A stretch of 44,553 bases of DNA from Sphingobacteriaceae bacterium (GCA_947479815.1 CANKAT010000019.1:1-44553), one strand, 5' to 3'. Positions 32,283-41,491 are shown, numbered from the stretch's first letter. Program-made: numbers and translations. The notes: generated from the letters alone by a model not told the origin.

Positions 32283-33197
32283 ATGATCTATTCTAGGAAA
32301 CAGTTTTTGCAAAATTCGGCCATTCTATTTGCTGCAGCAATGACAAATTCGGCCTATGCCGACAAAAACAATAAGCCTCTTTTAGGATTTTCAACTTTGG
32401 GCTGCCCCGACTGGTCTTTTCATCAAATTGCAGATTTTGCATCGGCAAATGGTTATAACGGATTAGAAATTCGTGGTATTAAACGCCAGATGGATCTTAC
32501 AAAATGTGAAGAATTTAGCAGTCCGGAACGGATAAAAGCAACTTTAGCTTTGATGAAAGAGAAAAGCTTAAAATTCATAAACCTAGGAGCATCAGCCAAT
32601 ATGCACTTTCATGAAGGGCCGGAGAAAGAAAAAAGCATGGCTGAAGCTAAATCATTCATTGATCTGGCACAAAAGATAAATTGCCCATTTGTAAGGGTAT
32701 TCCCTAATAAATTTCCAAAAGGCAGAACAAAAGATCAAACAATTGATACGGTTATAGAAAACCTCTTGACTCTTGGTGATTATTCAAAATCACGCAATGT
32801 GACTGTTTTACTTGAAACCCATGGCGATTTTTCAGGCTCTGACGATATATTAAAGGTTATGAAAGGTGCTTCGCATCCCAATATTGCACTTGTTTGGGAT
32901 ATTGCAAACATGTGGACCATCACCAAAGAATCACCATCACTGGTGTATGCTAAACTAAAGAAATACATACGCCATACGCATATTAAGGATGCCAAATTGA
33001 CTGGAGATAAACTAGAATATACACTACTTGGACAAGGAGATGTGCCAATTCTCGAAGCTATAGATATTCTATCAAAAGATAATTACAAAGGCTATTATAG
33101 TTTTGAATGGGAGAAATTATGGCATCCAGAAATTGCAGAACCGGAAATTGCTCTGGCTAATTTTCCTGGGGTTATGAAAAAACATTTCAAGTATTGA
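32283..33197 (+). CDS. Exported sugar isomerase/epimerase-like TIM-barrel protein
   Basis: 304-residue protein of the xylose-isomerase-like TIM-barrel (AP endonuclease 2) family. The N terminus YSRKQFLQNSAILFAAAMTN and AYA at about 27 forms a short export leader of Tat-like style but with S-R-K instead of R-R, so Sec or Tat is uncertain. The barrel includes LLGFSTLGCPDWSFHQIADF, GYNGLEIRGIKRQ, VTVLLETHGDFSG (metal-ligand Glu), ALVWDIANMW, YIRHTHIKDAKL and YYSFEWEKLWHPE (second Glu). Such proteins isomerise or epimerise sugars or keto-sugars, often with exported Gfo/Idh partners. Its upstream region is an ATTCGTA heptad array. Convergent with the SGNH esterase gene. Confidence 0.88.
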   Translation: MIYSRKQFLQNSAILFAAAMTNSAYADKNNKPLLGFSTLGCPDWSFHQIADFASANGYNGLEIRGIKRQMDLTKCEEFSSPERIKATLALMKEKSLKFINLGASANMHFHEGPEKEKSMAEAKSFIDLAQKINCPFVRVFPNKFPKGRTKDQTIDTVIENLLTLGDYSKSRNVTVLLETHGDFSGSDDILKVMKGASHPNIALVWDIANMWTITKESPSLVYAKLKKYIRHTHIKDAKLTGDKLEYTLLGQGDVPILEAIDILSKDNYKGYYSFEWEKLWHPEIAEPEIALANFPGVMKKHFKY

Positions 33198-33410
33198 AGC
33201 GATAAAAGTACTTTTTAGATAGAAAGCGCATTCTTAGTATTGAAATTTACATTAAAATCAATTCTGAATTTCAACAAAATAAAAACTTGCATTTAGTTTT
33301 ATCTTATGAATGGGTACACCAAAAGATCGTTAAAATTGAATCTATTGCAATAAAATGGCCTATTACAAAAAAAAGAATTTATTGTCTTGACAAGATTAGT
33401 TTGAATTCTC

Positions 33411-34784
33411 TTACCGAAGGGGTCTCCCATTTAACAATATTCTCCCTAAATAAACCTTGTGCTGCAAATACTTTTCAGGATGTTTTGTGTAGTCATCCAA
33501 ATTTGATAATCCGAGTATAGCCTTTTTATCAGGTAATACAGCTGATAATTTCAACTGAACTTCATGTTTACCTTTAGGCAATTCAATAAACTCATACTGA
33601 CCCCTATATCGGTTATTGCAGTATTGATTAAATCGATTTAATAAGTTAGCGCCTGTATTTTTATCTTCAGATAGGCTAAGCATAGTAGTTTCTGGTGATT
33701 TTACTAACTGTACTACCTTTCCATCAACAACAATTTCTAATTGTCCAACTTCTGGTCCGCCAATATCAAAAATACCAAATGCACTGCCTCTAAAGGTAAA
33801 AGTATACGTTTCTCCTGAGTTTGAAGCGCTCAAAACTTCTTTGAACCAGGGTGCAAATTGTTTTAGCGCGGGTACATCATCTGTATTTATCAATTGCCAG
33901 CCAGAGCTATAAACTCCATATTGATTGAGCGAAAACATAGTTGCATCAATCAAACTATTTTTAAGAATCGGCTTTCTTTTTTTCCGAAAAAAAGGACTCT
34001 CTACTTCACTTATTTTTTTTAATGCTCTTGCTATTGACTGAGCGTATAAATTTCCGCCAGCTTCTGTAGGATGAACACCATCATTTGAGAATACAATTTT
34101 ATTTTCAACAGGAAGATTACTCTTCCAAATCAATTGATTTCTTTTTTCTAATAGTGCAGGATAAAGACCCATGTGCACTGAAGGGATCTGGTAATAATTA
34201 GCAATACGTTCTAATTTTTTGATATTATCAGGCACTTGACCTGCTGCATAGATCATATACTGCTCCCTTGCAATAGTATAGATGAAGCAGATGTCAGTTG
34301 CTGCATTATGTTGCCTAATTTGACGAACAATGCCTTCTATGGCTTGGCTTGTTCCTCCATTTACCGCAAATTCAACAAAAACCAAATCTGGATTATATTG
34401 AAGTACTTGCTCATACAAACGACAAGCACCTAAATCTGATCCAGTACCTGAAACACCCGCATTAATGCCCTTGACTACGCAAGAAGTATTAAATGATTGA
34501 ATGTAATTAGTGATTTGTAACCTGTATTGCTCATCAGCGCGGGTAATACTTCCACCTAAAAAAGCAACTTTTATTGATGAATTGTTTTGCTTAATTTTTT
34601 TGAAGAAATTGGGCAGGCCACTTCGAACGCTAAATTCATTTGAATCAGTAAATTCTGACAGGTTTTTAACTTCATATCGCGGATTAACATCAAATAATAA
34701 GGGCTGACCTATCCCACTTAATACTACTCCAAAAATTAAAAATAGGAATGGAGCTACAAATACACAATACCTTGATATTTTCAT
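33411..34784 (-). CDS. Secreted SGNH/GDSL-type hydrolase, putative carbohydrate esterase
   Basis: 457-residue secreted esterase-like protein. N-terminal hydrophobic leader at 8-26 (FVAPFLFLIFGVVLSG). SGNH blocks: I is FLGGSI with Ser79, II includes GINAGVSGTG, III reads FAVNGG (Asn142, with Gly where GxND has Asp), and V is D235-x-x-H238 (NDGVHPTEAGG). The C-terminal half (about 290-457) looks like a beta-rich accessory domain (GETYTFTFRGSAFGIFDIGG, PKGKHEVQLKLS). It begins 11 bases after the GH2 gene stop, so the two form an operon; deacetylation of a polysaccharide alongside GH2 cleavage is plausible. Substrate unknown. Confidence 0.85.
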   Translation of the reverse strand: MKISRYCVFVAPFLFLIFGVVLSGIGQPLLFDVNPRYEVKNLSEFTDSNEFSVRSGLPNFFKKIKQNNSSIKVAFLGGSITRADEQYRLQITNYIQSFNTSCVVKGINAGVSGTGSDLGACRLYEQVLQYNPDLVFVEFAVNGGTSQAIEGIVRQIRQHNAATDICFIYTIAREQYMIYAAGQVPDNIKKLERIANYYQIPSVHMGLYPALLEKRNQLIWKSNLPVENKIVFSNDGVHPTEAGGNLYAQSIARALKKISEVESPFFRKKRKPILKNSLIDATMFSLNQYGVYSSGWQLINTDDVPALKQFAPWFKEVLSASNSGETYTFTFRGSAFGIFDIGGPEVGQLEIVVDGKVVQLVKSPETTMLSLSEDKNTGANLLNRFNQYCNNRYRGQYEFIELPKGKHEVQLKLSAVLPDKKAILGLSNLDDYTKHPEKYLQHKVYLGRILLNGRPLR

Positions 34785-34795
34785 GGCATATATTC

Positions 34796-37624
34796 TTAAT
34801 TCGCGAATATTTCAAGTGATTCTACTACTGAGTCATCCTCTAAAATTATTTTTGTTAAACCTGAAATTGATTGATTTACATAATATGCTTTCTTCTTGTT
34901 TTTAACATTGCAAATAATGTTATAGCCAGTGGCATTTTTTGCACCTGAAAAAGAGATCAGTAACTCATTTCCTGTTTGCTTAAAGCCCTGGATGCTGACA
35001 TGACCAAATTGATGACCTGCATTAGGTACTACCTGCTTTATTTCACTCCATTCGTTTACCGAGCCATAATACAAACTCAACTTACGCAATTGATAATAAT
35101 AGGTTTTACCATTCTCTAATTTAGGCACTTGGATCATTGAAAAATTAGTAGTCCGATTTGTTTTCCAATTCTCTTTTTTAGTTAAATCAGTACCGTATCT
35201 AACTTCATAAGAGGCATCACTCCAATAAAATGAATATCCTACAAAAAAAGAATGATTGCCGGGCTCAGATAACCAAATTACAGGTGGAAGCAGCATGTAT
35301 CCAGGTGTAGGTGTATATGTTTTTATTTCAGAGCGGACACTTTCACCAAAGCCATTTTTTGCTACTACCCAAAACTCATATGTTTTACCCATAACAAGGT
35401 TTGTTATATCTGTATAATGATCTATGGTTGGTTTCATTTCGGTTTCAACACTGTCAACCACCCGATACTTTACCTGATATTCAGTAGCCATTGGTGACTT
35501 TTCAAAGATAAGCCTGGCTTCTTTTGTACCTGTTAATAATTGAATTTTACTAGGAGCAGGAGGCGGTGCAAAAAAATGTGTGGTATCCTTTACTACATAG
35601 CCTGTTGGCGATAATAGTGAAAGTTTAAAGAACATATCGCTGTCTGACCTTTTAAACTTTACCTGGTAAAATTCACTTTCAGAACCTGGAAGGATATTTT
35701 TGAGTGGAATTGTACCCATTGCCGAATTTTCATTTTTACTGTTACCTAATTCCCAAACTAATTGATATCCTTTTAATTCATAGGCAGGGATATCCATTTT
35801 TTTTCTTGGAACCAGTACAATATCTGATTGCATCTTTTGACCCGATAATTCTTTAATAGATAATTGCAAATCTGAAATCGGCGCATAAAAATTCTGCATC
35901 TGTCGGTATGCTCTTTTCTTATTTCGATATACATCAACAACTCCCCATTGTCTATGTTGGTGGAGTGGTGTTGAAACCGAAGGAACAGGAGTTTGATAAC
36001 TACTTCTATAATCATTGAATGTCCAAATGGAATAACCAATAAGATTTTCTTTACTTCTAAGATTATCAACCATTAAGGTTTTAAACGTAGAATTATTAGG
36101 AGTATCATAAATGAGGTTATCTGCATGGGCCCCGTATTCAGAAAGGAAAACTACTTTATTGGGATATCGGATTTTTAAGTTGTCGACTGCTTTTTCAAAA
36201 TTCCCATATTTGTTAATCATGATCAAATCACAAAATTTGACAGCATCATTGTCCTGAAAATCAGCGGTATGAGACACATAGGTCACCAAACGATTTTTAT
36301 CTATTTTTTTGATGTAATCAATTATTGAAGAAAAATATTCATTTACTTTCGGGAAATCTTTAAGACTACCATTTTCATTTCCTATACTCCAACCAAAAAT
36401 GCTAGGATGATTGAAATTTTGTTCTACCAACTTTTTGGCAAATATTTTTGGCTCCTTACTTTCTGCATTCATATAGGGAGGCCAATTATTAAATTCTGCC
36501 AAGACTAAAATCCCTTTCTCATCTAGATAATCCATCACATCATCGGGAAGTGGTCGGTGTGAAATACGGGCCATATTTGCTCCCGCAGTTTTCATTAAAT
36601 CAATATCTTCCTTAAATCTAAATTCAGGAAGAGTGCTTCCTGTGGTTCGGTCATCAGCTACCCAATTATAGCCAGCAAGTCTAACAGACTCGCCGTTCAA
36701 CAAAAACCGTAAACCATCAATTTCTATTTTACGAATACCAAAGCGGGTAGTTTGCTGAAACAAAACCCTATTTTGATCTTGCAAAGTAATCGTACTCTTG
36801 TATAATGCTGGATGGTCAAAATGCCAAAGCTTGACTTGCGATTTGCTAAGTGGCCTATTAAAAATATGCACTTTTTCAGTATGAGCAGCCAGCTTTATAA
36901 TTTCTGGTGAAGAATAAGTCAATACTAAGCCATTTATGCTAATTTGCTGTTTAAGTGAAATTACTTTATCTACATTGGTTTCATTTTTTAAAAAAACTTT
37001 GGTATTTATATTTGCTGTTCCATTAGATAGGTCAGGATTGGAAGTTATTTGTTGTTGTTCTATAAATACAGGTTCCCTTACCAACAAAGAAACAGGCCTT
37101 CTAAAACCACCCCAACTCCAGTATGCACCATAGTTAAGACTATTGTCAATTTGTACTGACAACACATTGTTTATACCTGTTTTTAGCAATTTAGTAATGT
37201 CGAATTGTTCCATATAATTGCCGCATAGAATATCTGCCACCTGTTTTCCATTGAGAAAAATTTTATAGGACATCCCAACTTCTCCAAGGGATAGAATAAT
37301 TTGCTTATTTTTTACTAATGGAGTTTTAAAAGAAGTCCTATACCAGGCATTCCCTTTATAGTTAGCGTATTCATTGTACAAATCCCAATTACCTGGAACT
37401 GCAATCATTGTCCAAGCGGCATCATTAAAACTTGAAGTATGCCATTTCTTTTCTAAGCCCTCACTATTGGGATCAATATTAAATTTCCAATAAGGATCAA
37501 GTGCAATAATTTGTTGGCCTTTATTCACTTCCACAGCCAACAAATTGGTGCAGAAAATTATATTAAAAATAAATAATGAAAATTTAAAGAAAATTGAATG
37601 AGGTTTTTGCATCGAAGAGAGCAT
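34796..37624 (-). CDS. Glycoside hydrolase family 2 enzyme with fibronectin III-like domains
   Basis: 942-residue secreted GH2 enzyme (beta-galactosidase, beta-glucuronidase or mannosidase type). The start is the ATG at 37624 or, equally plausible, the one at 37612 (MQKPHSIFFKF); a hydrophobic leader ends near residue 30. The sugar-binding jelly-roll (about 40-195) has WKFNIDPNSEG and VPGNWDLYNEYANYKGNAWY. An Ig-like domain and TIM barrel follow. Acid/base is Glu417 (GWSIGNENGS) and nucleophile Glu496 (FLSEYGAHAD), 79 residues apart as in the family. After about residue 680 are fibronectin III-like modules (PPPAPSKIQLLTGTKEARLI and a second repeat). It is the first gene of an operon with the SGNH hydrolase. 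Exact sugar specificity is open. Confidence 0.9.
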   Translation of the reverse strand: MLSSMQKPHSIFFKFSLFIFNIIFCTNLLAVEVNKGQQIIALDPYWKFNIDPNSEGLEKKWHTSSFNDAAWTMIAVPGNWDLYNEYANYKGNAWYRTSFKTPLVKNKQIILSLGEVGMSYKIFLNGKQVADILCGNYMEQFDITKLLKTGINNVLSVQIDNSLNYGAYWSWGGFRRPVSLLVREPVFIEQQQITSNPDLSNGTANINTKVFLKNETNVDKVISLKQQISINGLVLTYSSPEIIKLAAHTEKVHIFNRPLSKSQVKLWHFDHPALYKSTITLQDQNRVLFQQTTRFGIRKIEIDGLRFLLNGESVRLAGYNWVADDRTTGSTLPEFRFKEDIDLMKTAGANMARISHRPLPDDVMDYLDEKGILVLAEFNNWPPYMNAESKEPKIFAKKLVEQNFNHPSIFGWSIGNENGSLKDFPKVNEYFSSIIDYIKKIDKNRLVTYVSHTADFQDNDAVKFCDLIMINKYGNFEKAVDNLKIRYPNKVVFLSEYGAHADNLIYDTPNNSTFKTLMVDNLRSKENLIGYSIWTFNDYRSSYQTPVPSVSTPLHQHRQWGVVDVYRNKKRAYRQMQNFYAPISDLQLSIKELSGQKMQSDIVLVPRKKMDIPAYELKGYQLVWELGNSKNENSAMGTIPLKNILPGSESEFYQVKFKRSDSDMFFKLSLLSPTGYVVKDTTHFFAPPPAPSKIQLLTGTKEARLIFEKSPMATEYQVKYRVVDSVETEMKPTIDHYTDITNLVMGKTYEFWVVAKNGFGESVRSEIKTYTPTPGYMLLPPVIWLSEPGNHSFFVGYSFYWSDASYEVRYGTDLTKKENWKTNRTTNFSMIQVPKLENGKTYYYQLRKLSLYYGSVNEWSEIKQVVPNAGHQFGHVSIQGFKQTGNELLISFSGAKNATGYNIICNVKNKKKAYYVNQSISGLTKIILEDDSVVESLEIFAN

Positions 37625-37658
37625 GTTAAATATTTCTAGATAAAATAACTAATCAAAC

Positions 37659-37666
37659 TAAAGATA
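37659..37666 (-). promoter_or_regulatory. Possible -7 promoter box for the GH2 operon
   Basis: On the minus strand TATCTTTA differs from TAnnTTTG at one base and lies 34 bases before the ATG at 37624. Weak call. Confidence 0.3.
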
Positions 37667-37833
37667 AAGCTACAATTTATTGATCTAGCTAAAGTCATTC
37701 AAATTATTGCTTCAGCTAACATAATAACAGATAAGATAATATCAACCAATTTGGTGCATTATTTTTTTAAAAAAAAATCAATTCTAACCTTAAAAGAATA
37801 TAAGATTAGATTTATTTCAAGTATTGAAGACAC

Positions 37834-37870
37834 AAAAAAGGAGCAATTCTAATAGAAATTGCTCCTTTTG
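37834..37870 (-). terminator. Rho-independent terminator after amidohydrolase 1
   Basis: On the minus strand AAAAGGAGCAATT pairs with AATTGCTCCTTTT across a short loop, and a T run follows. It begins 26 bases after the amidohydrolase stop at 37896. Confidence 0.88.
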
Positions 37871-37895
37871 TTAACTAACTAAATATCAGTTAAAA

Positions 37896-39281
37896 TTAGC
37901 GTACTGGTGCCGGCCCTGCTGGTTGTGAAATTCCATCTAAATCATAAACAACATTTCCGGCTCTTAAAGTCATTTCAGTTTGAAATCGTTGAGATCCTTC
38001 AATTTTACCGCCTCTTACAGGCCATCCATATTTACCGTTAGTGATCTTAAATATCGCAATATCCGCTACAGATCCCTGAGAAAGATTTCCCAATTCTTCA
38101 CGTTTAATTGCTTGAGCAGGTTTCCATGTGCTTGCCGCGATCACCTCTTTAAGTGGCATTCCGGTTGCCATAAATAAACCCATGATATTTTCCATGCTTT
38201 TCATCGGGCCATTCATACTACCTGTATGGAGGTCTGTACTAATGGTATTTGGATAAAAACCTGCCTTTATAGCCGGAACACCTTGGTTATACAGGTAACT
38301 ACCTCCACCAAAACCAATATCAAAGATCACTCCTTTTTCTCTGGCCTTGTAAACAAATGGCTTTACTTTACCATTCATATCCACAATAGATTCTCTTCCA
38401 TTTGGGCTATCCGTACCATTTCCACCAAAAGCATGGGTATAAATATCCCCTTTACGGAACTTTACATTAAATAATGAATCAAGAGGCAAAAATGGATCTG
38501 CAGAACCAAAATCAACCATGATTGGAATATTTGCAAGCTTTCCGGCTTCAATTGCACGGTCAGTTGGAACCCAAGTACGTCCTCCAAAGTGTGCCAGTTT
38601 AACTCCAACAATATCATGAGGATATTTTTTAGCCATCTCAGCAGTTTTCTGAGGATCCATTTCATCAATATTGCTCTCACCTGCTCCATCCATTCCTGTT
38701 CCAACAATGTTCAACATTGCTAATACTCGGGTTTGAGAAGCATCGATGGTTCGCTTTTTATACAATTCAAAATCTCTCCAGCCTGTACAACCTGCATCAA
38801 CTACGGTAGTTACTCCGGTACGGAAAGTAAAACCATCTGCTGGTAATGCTGTTGCTGCATTTTTCAAATAACTACCATCATGCCCCCAGAAAAAATGTAC
38901 ATGAAGATCAATCAAACCCGGAGTTACATATAAACCCTTAGCATCGATAATCTTATCGGCCAAATCAGGATTAATATTTTTAGCTACTAGCGCCACTTTA
39001 CCTTCTGATGCAGGAATAGCAGCACGGGCAGGCATAGCAGGACGAGCAGGGCGGCCATTTGCTGCCGGACGCTCAGGCATTGCAGGGCGAGCAGCTTGTG
39101 CACGTGTTCCTGAAGTAACTGCGATATCAATTATTTCATCAATATTGTTTTTCGGATCAATCACATGACCCCCTTTAATAATATAACTATAAGGCTTACC
39201 TGAAGGAGCGGCAGGCTGTTGAGCGCTGGCGTTCAATCCAAATATGAAAAGGGATAAGAATACAAATAGATTTTTTTTCAT
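37896..39281 (-). CDS. Exported amidohydrolase/deacetylase-type metallohydrolase 1
   Basis: 461-residue exported member of the amidohydrolase superfamily. Signal peptide 1-20 (FVFLSLFIFGLNASA). Domain start GGHVIDPKNNIDE, then H127-x-H129 (GLIDLHVHFFWG), a carboxylated-Lys candidate K228 (DIVGVKLAHFGG), strand-6 His in DIYTHAFGG and catalytic Asp in ISTDLHTGS. Strand 5, normally M-V-H, reads MVDFGS, so a ligand His is Asp. Residues 60-92 are an Ala/Pro/Arg-rich insertion (RPAMPERPAANGRPARPAMP and on) absent from the paralogue at 40172. Motif order (VIFDIGFGGGS, GDIYTHAFGG) resembles the amidohydrolase/deacetylase family often encoded beside SelA-like ammonia-lyases. Substrate not known. Confidence 0.88.
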   Translation of the reverse strand: MKKNLFVFLSLFIFGLNASAQQPAAPSGKPYSYIIKGGHVIDPKNNIDEIIDIAVTSGTRAQAARPAMPERPAANGRPARPAMPARAAIPASEGKVALVAKNINPDLADKIIDAKGLYVTPGLIDLHVHFFWGHDGSYLKNAATALPADGFTFRTGVTTVVDAGCTGWRDFELYKKRTIDASQTRVLAMLNIVGTGMDGAGESNIDEMDPQKTAEMAKKYPHDIVGVKLAHFGGRTWVPTDRAIEAGKLANIPIMVDFGSADPFLPLDSLFNVKFRKGDIYTHAFGGNGTDSPNGRESIVDMNGKVKPFVYKAREKGVIFDIGFGGGSYLYNQGVPAIKAGFYPNTISTDLHTGSMNGPMKSMENIMGLFMATGMPLKEVIAASTWKPAQAIKREELGNLSQGSVADIAIFKITNGKYGWPVRGGKIEGSQRFQTEMTLRAGNVVYDLDGISQPAGPAPVR

Positions 39282-39655
39282 CGTGTTTTTTGGTTTTTAA
39301 TATTGAAATATAGAAAAATACTTAACAGCTGACAACATTGAATACAGGCAAACTAAAACATTGGCTCGATAGATTTCCATAAAATCAAGCATTTCAGATC
39401 TATAAGTCATTTTAATTGGCCTTGTAACATTAATATGATGAGGCATAAAAGATCAATGATGGCTAAAAAAAGAGACCAAAAACGAATTGGTTTTTCAAAT
39501 TCGTATTGATTAAAATAAGATCAAAAAAGCGCTATTTAAACCCATGCTAAACTTTAATTATAATTTTTAATTTACCAGCACAGCAATTATTTGATTTATC
39601 CTTGCATTATTCTATTAAAAAAATATTAAATTCAATTCTTAAAAAAAATGAAATT
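39282..39655. other. Divergent spacer between amidohydrolase 1 and the small secreted protein
   Basis: 374 bases. On the plus strand TATCCTTG at 39597-39604 is one mismatch from TAnnTTTG and 52 bases before the ATG at 39656, suggesting that the small gene starts at 39656 and not at the upstream in-frame ATG 39602. On the minus strand TATATTTC near 39310 is a weak -7 candidate for amidohydrolase 1. No gene, repeat or strong hairpin was seen. Confidence 0.4.
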
Positions 39656-39961
39656 ATGAAAAAGTACTTAATGCTTCTTGGAGTAGCTTTTTGCTTAACA
39701 GCTGCTGCCAATGTAATGGACAAAGGAAAATGGACTGGTTTTATCGGTGATGATCACTGTGGAACAAAGGGCAATAACAAGGAACATGCTGCCTGCGCCA
39801 AAAGTTGTGTAAAAGGTGGAAAAATTCCAGTTTTTGTAGTTGCCGACAAAGTTTATACCATCAGCAACCCTAAATTAGTTGAAAATTTTATTGGTGATGA
39901 GGTTACCATTACCGGCACTATTACTAATAATGTTCTAGTAATAGAAACAATCAAAAAATAA
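39656..39961 (+). CDS. Small secreted Cys-containing protein, function unknown
   Basis: 101 residues from the ATG at 39656 (MKKYLMLLGVAFCLTAAANV, a good signal peptide). An in-frame ATG at 39602 would add 18 charged residues before the leader and is less likely. The mature part has GFIGDDHCGTKG with C35, then EHAACAKSCVKGG with C47 and C51, and a beta-rich end (PVFVVADKVYTISN, GDEVTITGTITNNVLVIET). The Asp/His/Cys-rich segment could bind a metal or form a disulfide. Similar small exported proteins occur in Bacteroidota and Acidobacteriota without a known role. It sits between two related amidohydrolase genes and may be co-regulated with them. Confidence 0.75.
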   Translation: MKKYLMLLGVAFCLTAAANVMDKGKWTGFIGDDHCGTKGNNKEHAACAKSCVKGGKIPVFVVADKVYTISNPKLVENFIGDEVTITGTITNNVLVIETIKK

Positions 39962-39975
39962 GAAATAAAGAATAT

Positions 39976-39996
39976 GCTCCCCTAAATTAGGGGAGC
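39976..39996. other. Perfect inverted repeat (hairpin)
   Basis: GCTCCCCTA and TAGGGGAGC form a 9-bp perfect stem around AAT, 14 bases after the small gene's stop. No T run follows, so it is a processing or stability hairpin, or the first part of a two-hairpin terminator with 40013-40046. Confidence 0.6.
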
Positions 39997-40012
39997 TATA
40001 CTTAGTGCTGAA

Positions 40013-40046
40013 GGGGATTAACATTCATCTGTTAATCCTTTTTTTA
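40013..40046 (+). terminator. Rho-independent terminator after the small secreted protein gene
   Basis: GGATTAAC and GTTAATCC form an 8-bp stem with an 8-base loop, followed by TTTTTTTATT. Confidence 0.82.
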
Positions 40047-40132
40047 TTCTTTTCAATATTCAACTAAATTCTTATAACGGAATATATTTTAGATTGATGT
40101 TATAAAGCAAACTATGGTATATCCCAAAATAC

Positions 40133-40140
40133 TGCCTTTG
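40133..40140 (+). promoter_or_regulatory. Possible -7 promoter box for amidohydrolase 2
   Basis: TGCCTTTG differs from TAnnTTTG at one base and lies 31 bases before the ATG at 40172. A separate promoter is needed because the terminator at 40013-40046 lies between this gene and the previous one. Confidence 0.35.
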
Positions 40141-40171
40141 TATCTAATTTTATAAATAAGAATATAAACCC

Positions 40172-41491
40172 ATGAAAAAATACGCATCACTTTTTATTGC
40201 TCTTCTTTTACTCGGCAGCAATACAATTGCTCAGCAATCTCAACCCGCTGAATCAAGCAAACCCTATAGCATTATCATTAAGGGTGGTCATGTAATTGAC
40301 CCAAAAAATAACATTGACGAGGTAATGGATATTGCCATTAACTCTACTCAGGGTAATCAAAACGCGCGGACAGCTAATGCTGTAGAAGGTAAAATTGCTC
40401 TGATAGCAAAGAATATTGATTCCAATCTAGGTGTAAAAGTGATTGATGCTAAAGGCATGGTTGTAACTCCAGGAATTATCGACCTTCACGTGCATGTTTT
40501 TTCAGGAACTAATCTGAAACAAGAGTATATGAATGGACCCAGTTCTGTTTGGCCTGATGGCTTTACCTTTCGTTCTGGCGTAACTACAGTTGGCGATGCT
40601 GGCAGTTCAGGATGGCGAACTTTTCCTGAATTCAAGAAGAATATCATTGACAAATCACAAACAAGGGTTCTTGTATTTTTAAATATTGTTGGTGATGGAA
40701 TGGGCCAGAATCAACAGAATGTGAATGATATGGATCCCAATATGGCGGCTCAAGTTGCTATAGCCAATAAAAAAGATGTAGTTGGTTTTAAATCTGCTCA
40801 TTTTGGTGGAAATCCATTTATACCATTGGATAGCGCGGTAAAAGCAGGAAATATCGCAAATATGCCTGTCATGTTAGATTTAACCTATCCTTCAAAACCG
40901 GCTATCAGTTCAGTTGAAGATCTGTTTATGAAACATCTTAGACCTGGCGATATTTTTACTCATATGTACCGATTGACCTTCCCTTTTTTCTATGTGAATG
41001 ATCAAGTTTCGCCATTAGCAGTTGCAGCACAAAAAAGAGGAATACTTTTCGATATTGGGCATGGTGGCAATGGATTTACATTTGCCCGTGCAATTCCCTC
41101 TGTAAAACAGGGATTTGTACCGTATTCCATAAGCTCCGACTTGCATATTTCAAGTATGAATGCAGGAATGAAGGACATGTCAAATATTATGTCCAAATTT
41201 TTAAATATGGGGATGCCTCTAAAGGATGTTATTTTACGATCAACCTGGAATCCAGCCAAGGAAATAAAAAGAGAAGAACTGGGTAATCTTTCTGTAGGAT
41301 CGGTAGCAGATATCGCAATATTCACCTTGAAAAAAGGAAATTTCGGATTTATTGATTCACATAACTACCTACTTAAAGGAACACAAAAGCTGGAAACAGA
41401 ATTAACGATTCGTTCCGGAAAAATAGTGTATGATTTAAATGGTCTTGGAGGGAGAACTGATAAAGAAAGTACAATTTTAACTATCAAATAA
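40172..41491 (+). CDS. Exported amidohydrolase/deacetylase-type metallohydrolase 2
   Basis: 439-residue paralogue of the protein at 37896-39281. Signal peptide 1-20 (YASLFIALLLLGSNTIA). Shared blocks: IIKGGHVIDPKNNIDE, H106-x-H108 (GIIDLHVHVF), PDGFTFRSGVTTVGDAGSSG, K207 (DVVGFKSAHFGG), GDIFTHMYRLTF, GILFDIGHGGNGF, ISSDLHISSMN, and a C terminus EELGNLSVGSVADIAIF. Strand 5 is VMLDLTYP, again with Asp where a ligand His is expected. It lacks the Ala/Pro/Arg insertion. The GILFDIGHGGNGF and DIFTH stretches are typical of the amidohydrolase/deacetylase group. The duplication with divergent loops suggests two substrates. Export makes hydrolysis of a periplasmic N-acyl or ester compound likely. Confidence 0.88.
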   Translation: MKKYASLFIALLLLGSNTIAQQSQPAESSKPYSIIIKGGHVIDPKNNIDEVMDIAINSTQGNQNARTANAVEGKIALIAKNIDSNLGVKVIDAKGMVVTPGIIDLHVHVFSGTNLKQEYMNGPSSVWPDGFTFRSGVTTVGDAGSSGWRTFPEFKKNIIDKSQTRVLVFLNIVGDGMGQNQQNVNDMDPNMAAQVAIANKKDVVGFKSAHFGGNPFIPLDSAVKAGNIANMPVMLDLTYPSKPAISSVEDLFMKHLRPGDIFTHMYRLTFPFFYVNDQVSPLAVAAQKRGILFDIGHGGNGFTFARAIPSVKQGFVPYSISSDLHISSMNAGMKDMSNIMSKFLNMGMPLKDVILRSTWNPAKEIKREELGNLSVGSVADIAIFTLKKGNFGFIDSHNYLLKGTQKLETELTIRSGKIVYDLNGLGGRTDKESTILTIK

